The notes below the pieces were generated by a model. That model saw only the letters and a program-made list of their open reading frames with translations, was not told where the DNA came from and ran no database searches. Positions 46,082 to 58,373 of a DNA stretch of 64,000 bases are shown piece by piece. The translations under genes and the position numbers were made by a program. Source of the stretch: Papaver somniferum. Lineage: Eukaryota; Streptophyta; Magnoliopsida; Ranunculales; Papaveraceae. Each line of letters starts with the position of its first letter. The stretch's first letter is position 1. The stretch spans positions 172,617,690 to 172,681,689 of the forward strand of contig NC_039362.1 in assembly GCF_003573695.1 (NCBI RefSeq). The letters are read 5' to 3'.

Positions 46082-47678
46082 TGTTGTAGTAATTCGATTG
46101 CGGTAAATAAGGAGTTCGTTACTCGGACTTGAAAAGATTTTTAAAACAAAAATATATACACAATATTGTCACAAGATCAAGAGGAACCAGGACTCAGGAT
46201 TCCAATGTGTTTCATATTCAAGTGGCTCAGAAAATAATCCTAGGCGATTATAGCTCAAAATAAAACAAGTATTAACTCTATCTTTGCCAAATTAAATTCC
46301 ATAAAATATTACTTGTATATTATAAGCATGGCACATCAAGAATCCCTAGGACTAAGCATGTTCCATCAAACAAAATCACAAGTAATTAATTGAAATCATA
46401 AATCAATTAAAATCGGTGCAAAAAGTGAATTAAGAATTATTTAAATAACCACATGGCTGAAAAACAACTTCCTCCATCATCCCAGTATTGGGGTTTAGCT
46501 ACTCATGATAATCATGTTCTCAAAATACATACTTGATGCTCAAAATATGATTAAAAGAGTGAAAAATATAATACAGTGAAACTACGACCCTCTTTAAGCG
46601 TCCATAAAAGAACGATACCTTAGTGCTGCTGTTGATAAGCGACGCTGGTATTCTGCTGTTGAAGAACGACACAGGTCCACTGCTGCTAGCACTGTTGAAG
46701 AACGACGGTCCTGGAGGGTCCGTTCTTCGTCTTCTTCTTCCTCCTCGAGCAGCAGCAGGAAGCTTTCCTGCAGCTTCCTGTTCTTCGTCTTCCAGCCTCT
46801 CTGCTGCGTCTCTGTGGTCTCTAAACTTCCCCAAACTTCTTGATAAAACTTTCTCTCACTTCCCACCAGCCTTTATATACCAATAGGGTCCAAATAACTC
46901 GATTAAATCCGAGTTTATCTCCCTTTTTTCTTCACGTGCAGTTGAGAGAGAAATCTCTTTTCTGTTGCTTTGTACGCGTCTTCTGGCAATTTCTTACGCT
47001 CCAAACTTCTCCTAATCCTTAAAAAAGACTAGATACACTTTACTTCAACGTAAAACTCTCCCAGAATCTCTAAAAATATATTTGAAAACTTCACAGAGAA
47101 CACGTATTCTGTTTGGACTTTGATCGCTTCTCCCAGCCATTCCAGCCCAAGTTGATCGATAAAATCACTTGCATACGATCTGTTTATTCTTAACAGGCCT
47201 AGCCCAATTGATTTCAGGGATTTAATCTCCCTCAAAACTGCCCAGAAATCCAACAGAGAATTATCAGACGTGAACTTAGTTTTCCCGCCAAATTCCATTA
47301 TTTGAACTTTGAATGTGGTGTCCCCTTAACCAGACCTGGTGTCCCTTTAGCAGCTGCTTGGAAATGGGTCACCCCTTAGTAATTAGGTTACCCCTTATCC
47401 AAAATCAAGGGTCCATATAGCAAGTTTCCTCTGGGGCATTTTCCGCACTTTTTTCGGGGTTCCTCCGGGGTATTTCTGGGGTACTTCCGGTACACTTCTG
47501 GGGCGCTTCCGGCACTCTATCAATGGAGGTTCAAACGCCGCATTTTCATCCAATTTCGCCGCAAATCCTTATTCTTCTGAAAACACCTACAAATATATAA
47601 AATAACCAAATAAGTACAAAAATGGGTGCTAACACTATATACAATTGAGATATATTAGACACATAAATGCGTCTATCA
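46082..47678 (-). repeat. 3' LTR of the 46-54 kb element
   Basis: 1597 bp. The plus-strand ends are TGTTGTAGTAATTC and GCGTCTATCA. A TATA box (minus GTATATAAAGG, 46871-46881) is followed by a leader containing the same short ORFs as the partner LTR. It contains CTTCCGG/GGGG-rich words at 47440-47515. Confidence 0.92.
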
Positions 47679-47693
47679 AATACCCCCAAACTT

Positions 47694-48358
47694 ATTATTT
47701 GCTAGTCCCGAGCAAATCAAAACTACAAATAAAATCCTAACTCACTGTCGCAGGCATCGTCGATTGCATTTAGCGTATGCAATAAGCCTTTAAACCCCTA
47801 GGTGGCCCTAGTGGCCGAGTTATAGTCTCGGGAGGGCTTACCAGAGATATACCCACAAAACCTGTACTCCAGACCTTAGCTATCTACGCAGAACCTTGGA
47901 AGGCACTAAAGAATCTCCTTGGTTGGCATACTTATTGACTACAGGAAGAAGTACCCTGATGCGAAATTCCAATTGCTGTACACGAGTTTGCACTCAAGCA
48001 TACTAAATTCATATAAAGTGACAGAGCTCTACTCAGATAGTTGCACTATGGACATCATATTCGGAGTCAAAACTAATCACATGGTTAGATCAAGAAGATG
48101 GATATAGAAAAACATAGATGGTTTTGATGTTTACTAAGTGAACGACGTTTCCCATATCTGTCTGAAGGCCTCCGCCAAAATGAACCTATCCTAATGGATT
48201 GAGATAGTCTGACTAATATCAACACATTGGCATATACAAGGGTACCAGTGGTCGATAACCTAACTCTAGGTCAACACAACTGGCATATACAAGGGTACCA
48301 GTGGTCGACTTTATTGAATTTATTCCTTTTGGTCAAATGGTCTGGTCTCTCTTTTCTT

Positions 48359-48404
<46 letters not shown>

Positions 48405-48454
48405 CTTTTGGTAACTACCATTTTTTTTTCATCTTTCTTTTTCTTTTTCAACTT

Positions 48455-48489
<35 letters not shown>

Positions 48490-49021
48490 GCTGAAGGTAT
48501 CTCAATCACTCTAATTCACCCTAGCATTGGTAACAACTTGAATCGTGGGCCCCACCTATTACTTAGAGAAACATAGTTTAAAAACAAAATAAAATAAAAA
48601 TAGAAGTGAAAAGGACTCAACGAGATATGGTGAAACTATCATGTTATTTCTAACACCTGAGCTCTGTGCTTTTATGAATAGACTCTTTAGATGTTTCCAT
48701 CTAATCAGATTGGTTCCTCAAACTCCTACAATCAAAATGCTTCCATCCACTTAGATTAGTTAGTGCAATCCTCAATAGGCATAAATTTCTAGGCTCTGGA
48801 GTTTATTTATTGCAACTAAAAAGTTTCTCCCATACCCCCAAACTTAAACCTAACATTGTCCTCAATGTTCTAAAGATAAAATTAAAAACATGAACAAGGA
48901 GAAACTATTACCATTCGAAGAAAAAGAGTTAAGGAAAGATATTACCTGGTTGCATGAGTTTGGGTTACCTCCCAAGAAGTGCTAAGTTTAAAGTCTTCAG
49001 CCAGACATAGAAAAGGTTTAG
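47694..49021. other. Internal non-coding part with long poly-T runs
   Basis: The element's 3' internal region. TACAAGGGTACCAGTGGTCG is duplicated at about 48235 and 48288. Poly-T runs at 48359-48404 and 48461-48488 are probably slippage-prone. No gene is seen. Confidence 0.6.
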
Positions 49022-50869
49022 TCAACTCGAACCGTATAACAATAGCCGGAATAACTGTGGGTCTTTAAAACCAAAAAGAGCTGACAAAAGGAAACTGCAG
49101 TGAACCAAGAAAATGTACAAGACTAGCATGCCCTTACCTAGTTTCTGGATAACTATCGCTAATTGCGGTTCAGGTTCAGGTTCTATGAAGGGGTCTAAAT
49201 AGACTATTTTCCTCGGATGCATTTCCTCATAGGTAGGATTCAAATTATTAGGTCCTAGAGTCTGGAAAAACTCAGATAAGAACCTGGAATCACAAAATAA
49301 CCTAAATAATTTAGGATCCTCTAAGTCAATTAGGTATGACTTACATAGTTGACCACAGTCAGAGTAGTGGTCATTCTGAAACAAATGTGTCGATTCTAAT
49401 TTCCTAAAGTACTTAGGCTTAGTCTCAGAACTTAATAAGTAACACATTTGAAATCTATACGTTCCCACAATTGGAAGAAAACTATTTGGTGGGAAAACAA
49501 AGTCAATCTGGGTATCATAGCCTGGGCAAACCACATCAACCAGAGGATGGGTTTCTAACGACTGAACTTTTTTCATGACATCATTAGGTTCGGGAAACCT
49601 AGTATGAAGATAATCTTGTAAGATGGTTGAGGCATGGATATCACGTCCTATGTGAGGGGACTTTCTGAGAGTTAAAGGTAAAGCACTAGGAAAGTGATAA
49701 TCACCCCCAAACTTAGAGTTTTCAGTGTCTCTAGTTAGACTAGCCACAATCTCCCTAATTTCTAGGTCATCAGATTCCTGAAAATGGGCAATTGATTCTT
49801 CTAAGTTGTAATATTGCAGTGTATCCTCATTAATCTCTACGAGTTCATCTAAGACTATTGTTTCTAAATCGTACGACTCTGAAACAGTATTCTCAGGGTA
49901 AAACCGTTCCTCGAAACCATCATCGATTACAGTTTCTAAATCGTTCGACTCGAAAACAGTAGTCTCAAGATAAACCGGTTCCTCTAAACCTTTATCGGAT
50001 TCGTAAACAGGACATACTACATCGTCTAAAACGGTGGAATCCCTAATCAAATCCTCGTCCTTTTGAATAGGTGAATAATCATAATAATTATTTGGATTTG
50101 AACTAGAAATAATATAATCATTATAAAGCTCAATTGGATTACTAGATTCCTGATTACTATGCCTACATATTTCAGATTCTTCATCACTACTATCCTCATC
50201 ATCATAATAGTACGAAGATGATTGAACCTTATCTAAATAAGTAGTGTTACCAATTATAACCTCGTTATCTTGATTATGTGAAAAAGTATCTTCATTCTCA
50301 AGGGTATTATTGGATACACTATATTGGCAATTCAAGTTATTTCGAGCAATACTTTCGTTCGTCTCTAACTCAAGTCTACGTGTCGACTCAGCTATCCTCT
50401 CAAGGGTCTCTTCCAAAGAAAGTTCCCTTAGTGTAGGATCTAAGTTTTGAGTTAATCTATTGAGGATATCTTCTACAGATTCAGTTGTTGTTGCAGTTCT
50501 TTCGTCCATATCTACGTTATTCACCTCATCTAATTTATACGTCGATTCAGCTAACTGACGTGATGACTCAGCTAAATTCCTAAGAGTCTCTTCTAGAGAA
50601 GGAATAGGAACTGAAGGATCATAATAAGGACTACTTTTCAATAGTTTGATTGTATCCTCTAGAGACGAAGAACTAGTACTATAATCTTCTTGCTCGTATG
50701 ACTGATGCGCGTGCGGATAGTAATTGGGATCACCATGGTATGAACCATAACCTTGAAAAGGTTGGCGTCCCCAACCACTATTCTCACTATGGTCATAATA
50801 CTGATGATGTCCATATTCAAATTCAGGTCGATATTCATTGTATTGGCTTCTATCATACCAGTTCGACAT
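49022..50869 (-). CDS. 615-residue ORF of the non-autonomous LTR element
   Basis: From the ATG at 50869 the frame starts MSNWYDRSQYNEYRPEFEYG. The N-terminal 70 residues are Tyr/His/Gly/Gln-rich. Then come repeated motifs of the form SLEETLxxLAESSRQLAEST (residues about 90-110, and again near 150-165 as LSLEETLERIAESTRRLE), predicted coiled coil. A long acidic Asp/Glu/Ser-rich middle follows, then a more ordered C-terminal 200 residues (PHIGRDIH, VDVVCPGYDTQIDFVFPPNSF) and a hydrophobic tail (LVLYIFLVHCSFLLSALFGF). No zinc knuckle or enzyme motif is visible. It is undamaged, consistent with the near-identical LTRs. It may be a gag-like structural or an accessory protein needed in cis, and the function is unknown. 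Confidence 0.7.
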   Translation of the reverse strand: MSNWYDRSQYNEYRPEFEYGHHQYYDHSENSGWGRQPFQGYGSYHGDPNYYPHAHQSYEQEDYSTSSSSLEDTIKLLKSSPYYDPSVPIPSLEETLRNLAESSRQLAESTYKLDEVNNVDMDERTATTTESVEDILNRLTQNLDPTLRELSLEETLERIAESTRRLELETNESIARNNLNCQYSVSNNTLENEDTFSHNQDNEVIIGNTTYLDKVQSSSYYYDDEDSSDEESEICRHSNQESSNPIELYNDYIISSSNPNNYYDYSPIQKDEDLIRDSTVLDDVVCPVYESDKGLEEPVYLETTVFESNDLETVIDDGFEERFYPENTVSESYDLETIVLDELVEINEDTLQYYNLEESIAHFQESDDLEIREIVASLTRDTENSKFGGDYHFPSALPLTLRKSPHIGRDIHASTILQDYLHTRFPEPNDVMKKVQSLETHPLVDVVCPGYDTQIDFVFPPNSFLPIVGTYRFQMCYLLSSETKPKYFRKLESTHLFQNDHYSDCGQLCKSYLIDLEDPKLFRLFCDSRFLSEFFQTLGPNNLNPTYEEMHPRKIVYLDPFIEPEPEPQLAIVIQKLGKGMLVLYIFLVHCSFLLSALFGFKDPQLFRLLLYGSS

Positions 50870-51972
50870 TCTTAATTGCAGGGGAATTCTACACAATCAC
50901 AAACAAGGCCGACTCGACTCCACCAAAACAAACCTAAATATTTCTAGCAAACAAAAAGCATGATGGCTCCACTTAGATTGTTTTCTAGACCAGCTTCTAT
51001 TCCTTCGAAAAGGAATTCGTTACAATTTGAGCACACCCCTCTGGAATCAATCCGAGCTAATGTAAGTTGAATCGAGGCGAGGGAAGCTCAGTGGAGCTTT
51101 GATACCCAAGGCCTCACCGCTATCACAAGGCGGCGCAGTCACGCATTCAACTCACAGAAACCATCATGAACTTTGAAATGTGCTTAAAGAGCAACCAATA
51201 TTTTTCGAACGAGTTTCCTATTAAGCTCGTTACCCTATTGGTCTCGTTCTATTCAAAATTTTAGGCTTAGGTTCGCGTTTGGTTTCGTTTTCCTAAGGCG
51301 GGCAAGAAGGAAACGGTGATGAAATCCGAGTCCTTATCTTGATTTGGCCAGGCCTTGCCCTTTACTAGGAAATTAAAAAGTCCGGTTCGTCCTCAAACAA
51401 TTATCACCTTAAGGCAGACAGTAACCCGCTTGCAGGAGATTCGCGGGTGTTTCGGTTGGACTTACCTCCCGTACCAGACGGGCGATGAACCGTTGTTGTC
51501 GACTCGGGCCACGACTCCTATGCCGTGTGCGAACCCGAGGGGCCGAGACGATATAGTAATCGTCGTCCTTCCCTGCAAACAGTTTGTATTTAATTTTTTT
51601 TTAATTTATAACCCTTCCGTAGGGTTTTTAAAAATAATGTCCAAAGTCCAGAATAAAGTCCAAATAAAAAGTCCAAAAATTACAAAAATTATGAAAAATA
51701 AAGCCTATTTACAAATTCTAAAAATAAATAAATAAAAGCTATATACAAAAAAAAAATAATAATAATAATAAAAATTAAATCCTAAAAAAAAAAAAATTAT
51801 GTCTTTTTCTTCTTCTCTTTTAGCTTTTAACTTTTAGCTTTAAGCTTTTTGTTCCCAAGTCCTTAGTATTCCACTTCGAACCTGTAAATCAAAGACACAA
51901 AAAGAAACGTAAAAAGGAACAAATAATAGTAAAAAAATAAAATAATAAACCTAAAAACAAATCTATATACAA
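50870..51972. other. 5' internal leader of the non-autonomous element
   Basis: Lies between primer site and ORF on the minus strand. It includes a GC-richer stretch (51050-51560, with CGAGGGGCCGAGACG) unlike the rest of the element, and A/T-runs at 51745-51800. No protein motif is seen. Confidence 0.5.
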
Positions 51973-51991
51973 GTCCGCGTCGGCGACGCCA
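51973..51991 (-). promoter_or_regulatory. Primer binding site of the 46-54 kb element
   Basis: TGGCGTCGCCGACGCGGAC on the minus strand, three bases from the LTR. It resembles the TGGCGCCGTTGCCGGGG class of Tat/Athila-type elements. The tRNA is not determined. Confidence 0.7.
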
Positions 51992-51994
51992 TTT

Positions 51995-53591
51995 TGTTGT
52001 AGTAATTCGATTGCGGTAAATACGGATTCGTTGCTCGGACTTGAAAAGATATTTAAAAACAAAAATATGTACACAATATTGTCACAAGATCAAGAGGAAC
52101 CAGGACTCAGGATTCCAATGTGTTTCATATTCAAGTGGCTCAGAAAATAATCCTAGGCGATTATAGCTCAAAATAAAACAAGTATTAACTCTATCTTTGC
52201 CAAATTAGATTCCATAAAATATTACTTGTATATTATAAGCATGGCACATCAAGAATCCCTAGGACTAAGCATGTTCCATCAAACAAAATCACAAGTAATT
52301 AATTGAAATCATAAATCAATTAAAATCGGTGCAAAAAGTGAATTAAGAATTATTTAAATAACCACATGGCTGAAAAACAACTTCCTCCATCATCCCAGTA
52401 TTGGGGTTTAGCTACTCATGATAATCATGTTCTCAAAATACATACTTGATGCTCAAAATATGATTAAAAGAGTGAAAAATATAATACAGTGAAACTACGA
52501 CCCTTTTTAAGCGTCCATAAAAGAACGATACCTTAGTGCTGCTGTTGATAAGCGACGCTGGTATTCTGCTGTTGAAGAACGACACAGGTCCACTGCTGCT
52601 AGCACTGTTGAAGAACGACGGTCCTGGAGGGTCCGTTCTTCGTCTTCTTCTTCCTCCTCGAGCAGCAGCAGGAAGCTTTCCTGCAGCTTCCTGTTCTTCG
52701 TCTTCCAGCCTCTCTGCTGCGTCTCTGTGGTCTCTAAACTTCCCCAAACTTCTTGATAAAACTTTCTCTCACTTCCCACCAGCCTTTATATACCAATAGG
52801 GTCCAAATAACTCGATTAAATCCGAGTTTATCTCCCTTTTTTCTTCACGTGCAGTTGAGAGAGAAATCTCTTTTCTGTTGCTTTGTACGCGTCTTCTGGC
52901 AATTTCTTACGCTCCAAACTTCTCCTAATCCTTAAACAAGACTAGATACACTTTACTTCAACGTAAAACTCTCCCAGAATCTCTAAAAATATATTTGAAA
53001 ACTTCACAGAGAACACGTATTCTGTTTGGACTTTGATCGCTTCTCCCAGCCATTCCAGCCCAAGTTGATCGATAAAATCACTTGCATACGATCTGTTTAT
53101 TCTTAACAGGCCTAGCCCAATTGATTTCAGGGATTTAATCTCCCTCAAAACTGCCCAGAAATCCAACAGAGAATTATCAGACGTGAACTTAGTTTTCCCG
53201 CCAAATTCCATTATTTGAACTTTGAATGTGGTGTCCCCTTAACCAGACCTGGTGTCCCTTTAGCAGCTGCTTGGAAATGGGTCATCCCTTAGTAATTAGG
53301 TTACCCCTTATCCAAAATCAAGGGTCCATATAGCAAGTTTCCTCTGGGGCATTTTCCGCACTTTTTTCGGGGTTCCTCCGGGGTATTTCTGGGGTACTTC
53401 CGGTACACTTCTGGGGCGCTTCCGGCACTCTATCAATGGAGGTTCAAACGCCGCATTTTCAGCCAATTTCGCCGCAAATCCTTATTCTTCTGAAAACACC
53501 TACAAATATATAAAATAACCAAATAAGTACAAAAATGGGTGCTAACACTATATACAATTGAGATATATTAGACACATAAATGCGTCTATCA
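51995..53591 (-). repeat. 5' LTR of the 46-54 kb element
   Basis: 1597 bp, nearly identical to 46082-47678. Differences include TACGGATTCGTTGC against TAAGGAGTTCGTTAC near the end. Confidence 0.92.
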
Positions 53592-53596
53592 GCAGG

Positions 53597-54375
53597 TACA
53601 GGTAATGGCAGGTTGTTATGATAATGCATGGACTGAGATTGCATTTTTTGGCTAGAGAAGATGATGGTGTTTAATGTGAAGCTGAACTGAGGCAATTGAA
53701 GGAAATGTGTAAATGAAATGCAGCTGGTAGCTATAATAAAGAAGCTGGTGATACTGAGATAGCAGGCAAGAAGCTACAAATGGGTCTCTGGAATTGGCAG
53801 TTGTGATGATGTTGTCGCAGAATGAGAAGGTTTCAGTACAGCTGCATATGGATAATGGTTCGAGTCTGAGAACCGGTGATATAAGGTGGTGCAAAACAAG
53901 GATTTTCTTCTTGTTCTTGGTGTCTAGTGGAGTTGTGGCAGCTGGAGTTACAGGGGATTGAAGATTAAATGGTTATGATGTTGTTGATTACAAGAAATGC
54001 AGTCGTGTGTGAAGATGTTGTTTACAAGAGACCAAGTTCAGTTTGAAAGACAAGCTAGAAGACTAGATTTTATTCAAGTTTTTATATAATCAGTCAGGCA
54101 AAGGAACTGGCGCTTTTCCATGGTTCAATGGTCGCGTTTGGCAGTTAAGGGGTATTTTAGGTGATTGATATTTTTTGGTTTTTATTTTACTGGGTCAAAT
54201 ATCCTTTTTGACTAAATGAACAATATTTTTCTGTTTAATGTCCATATAAACAGTATCTAAACCTAACAGTCCGTTTTACCCAGAAAATATTTGTTTTGGT
54301 CTTTTTGACCAATTTTGTGATGAATTTATTTCGTGAAAAAATCCCAAAAATCATTAAAAAAGAAAAGAAAAGAAA
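53597..54375. other. Right part of putative MULE and its flank
   Basis: Continues the GT-rich interior interrupted at 46081. It ends with the inverted arm described above. No gene is seen. Confidence 0.4.
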
Positions 54376-54850
54376 CAACCCCTTCAAAGTGCGAACCCAT
54401 GTGCCGGAGCCAGACTGTGTTTCTGCATAGTCTTATCTATATGTACTACACGAATTCGGAGATGCTGACACGATCCCCAGTCAGTCATGACTCGACAACT
54501 CACCTTATAATTACTCTACATTTGGATAAGCTTTGGAATGGATTGGAATCTACCTTTTTCCTCTTCAGACTTACATCCCCACCAAACTCTATCCGGTTTT
54601 CACCATCTTCTCGACAAATATATATCTAAATATAGAATATAGATAGAAATATCCTAATCAACGGACTCTATCAATGGATCCACTCTTCTCTCCATGATCT
54701 CATGGTTGGAACATGATTAGTACACGTTATCTCAAAACATAGGATGCCGTGAAATTACTTATTAAAGAATTAATCCTATCCTATCCGGATAATATTGCCA
54801 CCTTAAAACACACGACTTGTCTTCTATCTATAAATACCATTCAATTCATC
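54376..54850 (+). promoter_or_regulatory. Promoter of DUF3700 gene B
   Basis: Shares with the 60790-61240 region GAACCCATGTGC, GAGCCAGACTGT, ACGATCC, AGTACACGTTATCTCAAAACAT and CCTATCCGGATAATATTGCCACCTTAA (54778-54804), then TCTATAAATACCATTC (about 54828), a likely TATA box. The TATCCGGATA core is a perfect palindrome. Confidence 0.65.
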
Positions 54851-55011
54851 TCCAAAGATCATCATTCATACCATCATCTCTGTATTCATTATCATCATCT
54901 TTTTTCATCGCAAATCTAAGAACTAAGTGTTTTTGTTGTTTCCATTGATTTTCAGTTTGCATTTTAATGTTTCATTTTCGTGGAGAAATTTAGAAGAAGA
55001 AAGAAGGAAAA

Positions 55012-55952
55012 ATGTTGGCAATATTTGATAAGGAGTTGGCAAATGCACCAAAGGAATTGAACAGTCCAGCATCAATGATGCCTGGATCTAAGAAACCAAA
55101 GCTCCCTCAGGAGATTCTATCTTTACATGATCCAAATCACAATGGATTGCAGATGAATTTTGGCAATGCTGCTACTCTTGCTTACCTTCCCAAGGATGAT
55201 GCTCACTTCTCTGTTCATCAAAGGTATGAAATATATTTTAACAAACAATTTTCCTGTGAAATTTTTTAATTTTTTTTTTCTGATATAGGGGGATAATCTA
55301 GAGCGGAAATCATACTTTGTGAGATTTGTGTGTCGAAATGACCAAAATACGCTTGTTCAGATAATGACCAAATTGCCCTTGTTGATTTTGCAGGTTGTTC
55401 TGTGGTTTGGATGACATTTACTGTCTATTCTTGGGAAGTTTGAACAATCTTTGCTCACTGAAGAAGCAATATGGTCTGACTTCAAAGGGGATAAATGAGG
55501 CAATGTTTGTGATTGAAGCATACAGGACACTGAGAGACAGAGGTCCATACCCAGCAGATCAAGTTGTGAAAGATCTTGAAGGGAGTTTTGCATTCATCAT
55601 CTATGACAACAAATCCAAAACTGTTTTTGTATCACTGAGCTCAGATGGTGGGATCAAATTGTACTGGGGAATTGCAGCTGACGGTTCTATTGTGATCTGT
55701 GATAATCTTGAGGTTATTAAGGGAAGTTGTGCCAAGTCTTTTGCACCATTCCCTGTTGGGTGTATGTTTCACAGTGAAGGTGGGTTGAAGAATTATGAGC
55801 ATCCTATTAACAAGATGAAGGCAATGCCAAGAGTTGATAGTGAGGGTGTTATGTGTGGTGCTAGTTTTAATGTTGATTCTCATTCTAAGATTCATAGCAT
55901 GCCAAGAGTTGGTAGTGAAGCTAATTGGTCTGCTGCTTGGGAATCACACTGA
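55012..55952 (+). CDS. DUF3700 / TSJT1-like aluminium-induced protein, gene B
   Basis: Exon 1 is 55012-55223 and exon 2 is 55394-55952. The intron is GT-AG, 170 bp, phase 2, and the product is 256 residues, the usual family length. It starts MLAIFDKELANAPKELNSP. The central domain has the class-II glutamine-amidotransferase-like fold of the family (FCGLDDIYCLFLGSLNN, DLEGSFAFIIYD, GGIKLYWGIAADGSIVICDN). It carries the defining YGL (KKQYGLTSK) and LRDR (RTLRDRGPYPAD) motifs and ends SAAWESH. There is no N-terminal catalytic cysteine, as in the rest of the family, so enzyme activity is not expected. Family members respond to sugar starvation, aluminium and auxin, and the biochemical role is unclear. 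A tandem copy lies 6.4 kb downstream. Confidence 0.93.
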
Positions 55953-56730
55953 GCCTGACTACAATGTATCATATTTCTTTTGTTTAATGAATGGTTTTTA
56001 TTAATGTCCATTAGTGTTTTGATATTGATTCTTCTTGTCCGCCATCTCAGTATCGCAATTGATTGAAACCTGTTTTACTTACTTTAAAAGTATCATCCTT
56101 TGGGAAACACTTGTTGAGAGTTGGAACCGAACAGCTGACACTCCCGAAAGGAGCCATTTTTTTTTTTTTGGTGTTGGCTTTTTTAGATTATTTTCTTGAA
56201 CAGATTATAAACCAACTAACGAATCATCATTTCCCAATTCCAACCTAAAATGAAAAAGATATTACCAACAAGGTAGTTTTGATGCTTCAAAAAAAAAAAA
56301 AAAAAAAAATAGTTTTGATGATTTTCGTAGTGCTAGTCTGCTGAAAAATTGTCAAAAATTAAAAGTAAATTCTAACTTATATATTCAACTTAAAATGTCT
56401 GGAGAGATCAGGGTATATCTAATGAGACAAAATTCGAGTCATTTTGAAGTAAAATAGGATACCCCTTAACCATGTATTTTCAAAATACCTAATCTACTTT
56501 TGTTTAATTAACACTAATAATGTGTTTATGTTAATTAATTTAGTTAATTAATTAGTTGAGTTAAAAATTTTAAATGACGTATTATTTGGATTGAACTCAT
56601 GGATTATGTGTTATTATTTTTTTATTTTTATTTTTTGTAAAGGAAATGAAACCACACTAGCCAAACACTTGCTTAGTGATTTTATACTCAAAATTATAGA
56701 AGAAATCAACACTTTCAATTCTGAAGGTAT
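55953..56730. other. 3' flank of DUF3700 gene B
   Basis: TTTAATGAATGG and a following AT-rich tail. An A-run is at 56290-56309. No gene is seen. Confidence 0.45.
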
Positions 56731-57010
56731 GAAAAGTCGGCAAGATCGACAAAAAAATACCCTGCCGACTATAGGATTTTTGACATACAGAGAAAGGTGT
56801 TACAAATGCATGATTAGTCGGTAAGGTATTAATTTCATAACTTGCTGTTTAAACTATAGTCGGCAAGGTATAAGGATGAATACCGTGACGACCCTGTAAA
56901 TGCTAATTTCAGAGATGAAAAATCGATAAGGTCGACAAAAAATTACCCTGCCGAGAAGGTCGACAAAAAATACCCTGCCGATTAATACTAGTCGGCAAGT
57001 CAGCCAAAAA
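56731..57010. repeat. Cluster of GTCGGCAAGG inverted repeats
   Basis: GTCGGCAAGATCGACAAAAAAATACCCTGCCGAC-type hairpins recur at 56737, 56926, 56955 and 56985, with single arms between. The arms pair as GTCGGCAGG/CCTGCCGAC. They could be termini or interior of a small DNA transposon. Confidence 0.55.
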
Positions 57011-58373
57011 GATACTTGCCGACTTTTGGTAAAAATGTTGGATCATAAGGGATTTGAGATTGGGTACGATTTTGTACGCAATCTCAACTCGAGTATGTAT
57101 TACATACTCAGTTTGAGGTTGGGTACAAATCATACACAATCCCAAAACCTGTATGCTTTTTTTTTGTTTCATTTTGATTTATTATTATTTTTTTATTTTA
57201 TTTCATCATGTTGAATTGTAGAGAGATTTTGACGATTGTTTTAATAGGATTTAGGTTTCAATTTTAGTCGGCAGGATTTAAATTTGGCTGAAATTAGTAA
57301 AAGCAATTTGGTCTTTTAGTATCTTTTAGAAACCCTTAACACACTATCTTGGATGGGTTTAAAATTGGTATTTCCCAATTTGGCCAAGTTAAAACGACTT
57401 GAAAACTCAAGACAGCGGGCAAGGTCAAGTTAGATAACCGAGACAAATGTTCGTGATATTCTTGAAAAGTCGTCATGGTTATCTAACAGGCCATAGTAAA
57501 TGTAAATGATGATATTGGCGTGAGTTTCTCGAGAGGAAAATGGGCCATTTGTCAAAATATTTATAAAACATGTTTCAAATGGACGAGTAAAATTTTGTAT
57601 GGGTGAAATTGACACCAAAAAAATAGCAAGGATGAAACCGGATTCATCCTGACTTAAACTTAAAGAATAGCAAGGATGAAACTGGATGCATCCTGATGTA
57701 AATTAAAATTAAAAAAAATATTTGAAAATGGGTAGGCTGAAACTGTTTACATCCTGGATATTTTTAAATTTTTGTCCATTTAAACGGTATCAAAATCTAA
57801 ATATTTTTTTCACTTAAAAATTGTTGATTTTGGTCCTTTTAACCACTTTTTTGTTTCTCGAGTAACAGTTACTGCTCCGGTTTTTGAAGCATGATGACTT
57901 TTACCATTTCTTAACCCAAGAGTTGGATTATATTAGCTTTTACAATCGTCATCGTGTATATTTCAGATTATGACGACTCTAATAATATCGGTATGGTCGA
58001 TAGTGTGGAATCATGACGGCTCTATCAATACTTTAGTGTGGAGTCGAGTTGTGTTTTCCTTCACAACCGTCATGGTTTAGTTTTTGGACAATGACAACTA
58101 AAGCTCTATCTTCATGGTGGATCGTTGAGGATTATGATGGCTAATTTGAAACCAGTGGCTTAAACTAGAAATATAAAACACTCCTGGCTTGACAATTTTT
58201 ATACCCTTCGCTTAAGCCTATATAATTAGTACAACTAAATTTGGACTTATTAAAAGGGAAAATTAGACGCGGGCCCAAAAAAAATAATATTTTTATTGTC
58301 AGGCCCACAATTAATTTTTTGTTCTGTGACATCCATAATTTTATGAATTTATTAAATCTGTCTGCATGACGGA
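57011..58373. other. Unannotated repeat-like spacer
   Basis: Contains GGATGAAACCGGATTCATCC-type words (57633-57760) and a CCATTTAAACGGTATCAAAATC...TTGGTCCTTTTAACC segment (57775-57845) resembling the right arm at 54240-54310. No gene is seen. Confidence 0.4.

Larger units (their letters stand above)
46082..53591 (-). mobile_element. Young non-autonomous LTR retrotransposon (LARD-like)
   Basis: LTRs at 46082-47678 and 51995-53591 are both exactly 1597 bp and differ at only about a dozen positions by eye. GCAGG flanks both sides (46077-46081 and 53592-53596). On the minus strand, a primer site TGGCGTCGCCGACGCGGAC (51973-51991) lies three bases from the 5' LTR, and a polypurine tract AAGTTTGGGGGTATT (47679-47693) precedes the 3' LTR. 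The 4.3-kb interior has one long ORF and no protease, RT, RNase H or integrase, so it must depend on another element. The primer site style is that of Gypsy Tat/Athila-type elements. Confidence 0.92.
43678..54310. mobile_element. Possible Mutator-like element carrying gene fragment
   Basis: The left segment GGGTGTTTCCTGGGCCATATG...GACAGTTAGGATT (43700-43735) aligns with the reverse complement of the right segment at 54250-54310 (TTTCTGGGTAAAACGGACTGTTAGG). Outside both are GGCTATATAGCCAAAA-like and GGTCAAAAAGACCAAAA-like ends. The inside carries a plastid-like gene fragment and tandem repeats. A 7.5-kb LTR element is nested within it. No transposase and no target duplication were found, so the boundaries are tentative. 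Confidence 0.35.

Noticed and set aside
46520..47298. Gene-like ORFs repeated at 52433-53211
   Set aside because: Both sets lie inside the two LTRs of the 46-54 kb element and include its leader. They are not independent genes.
48320..48514. Poly-Phe or poly-Lys ORFs
   Set aside because: They are translations of long poly-T runs.
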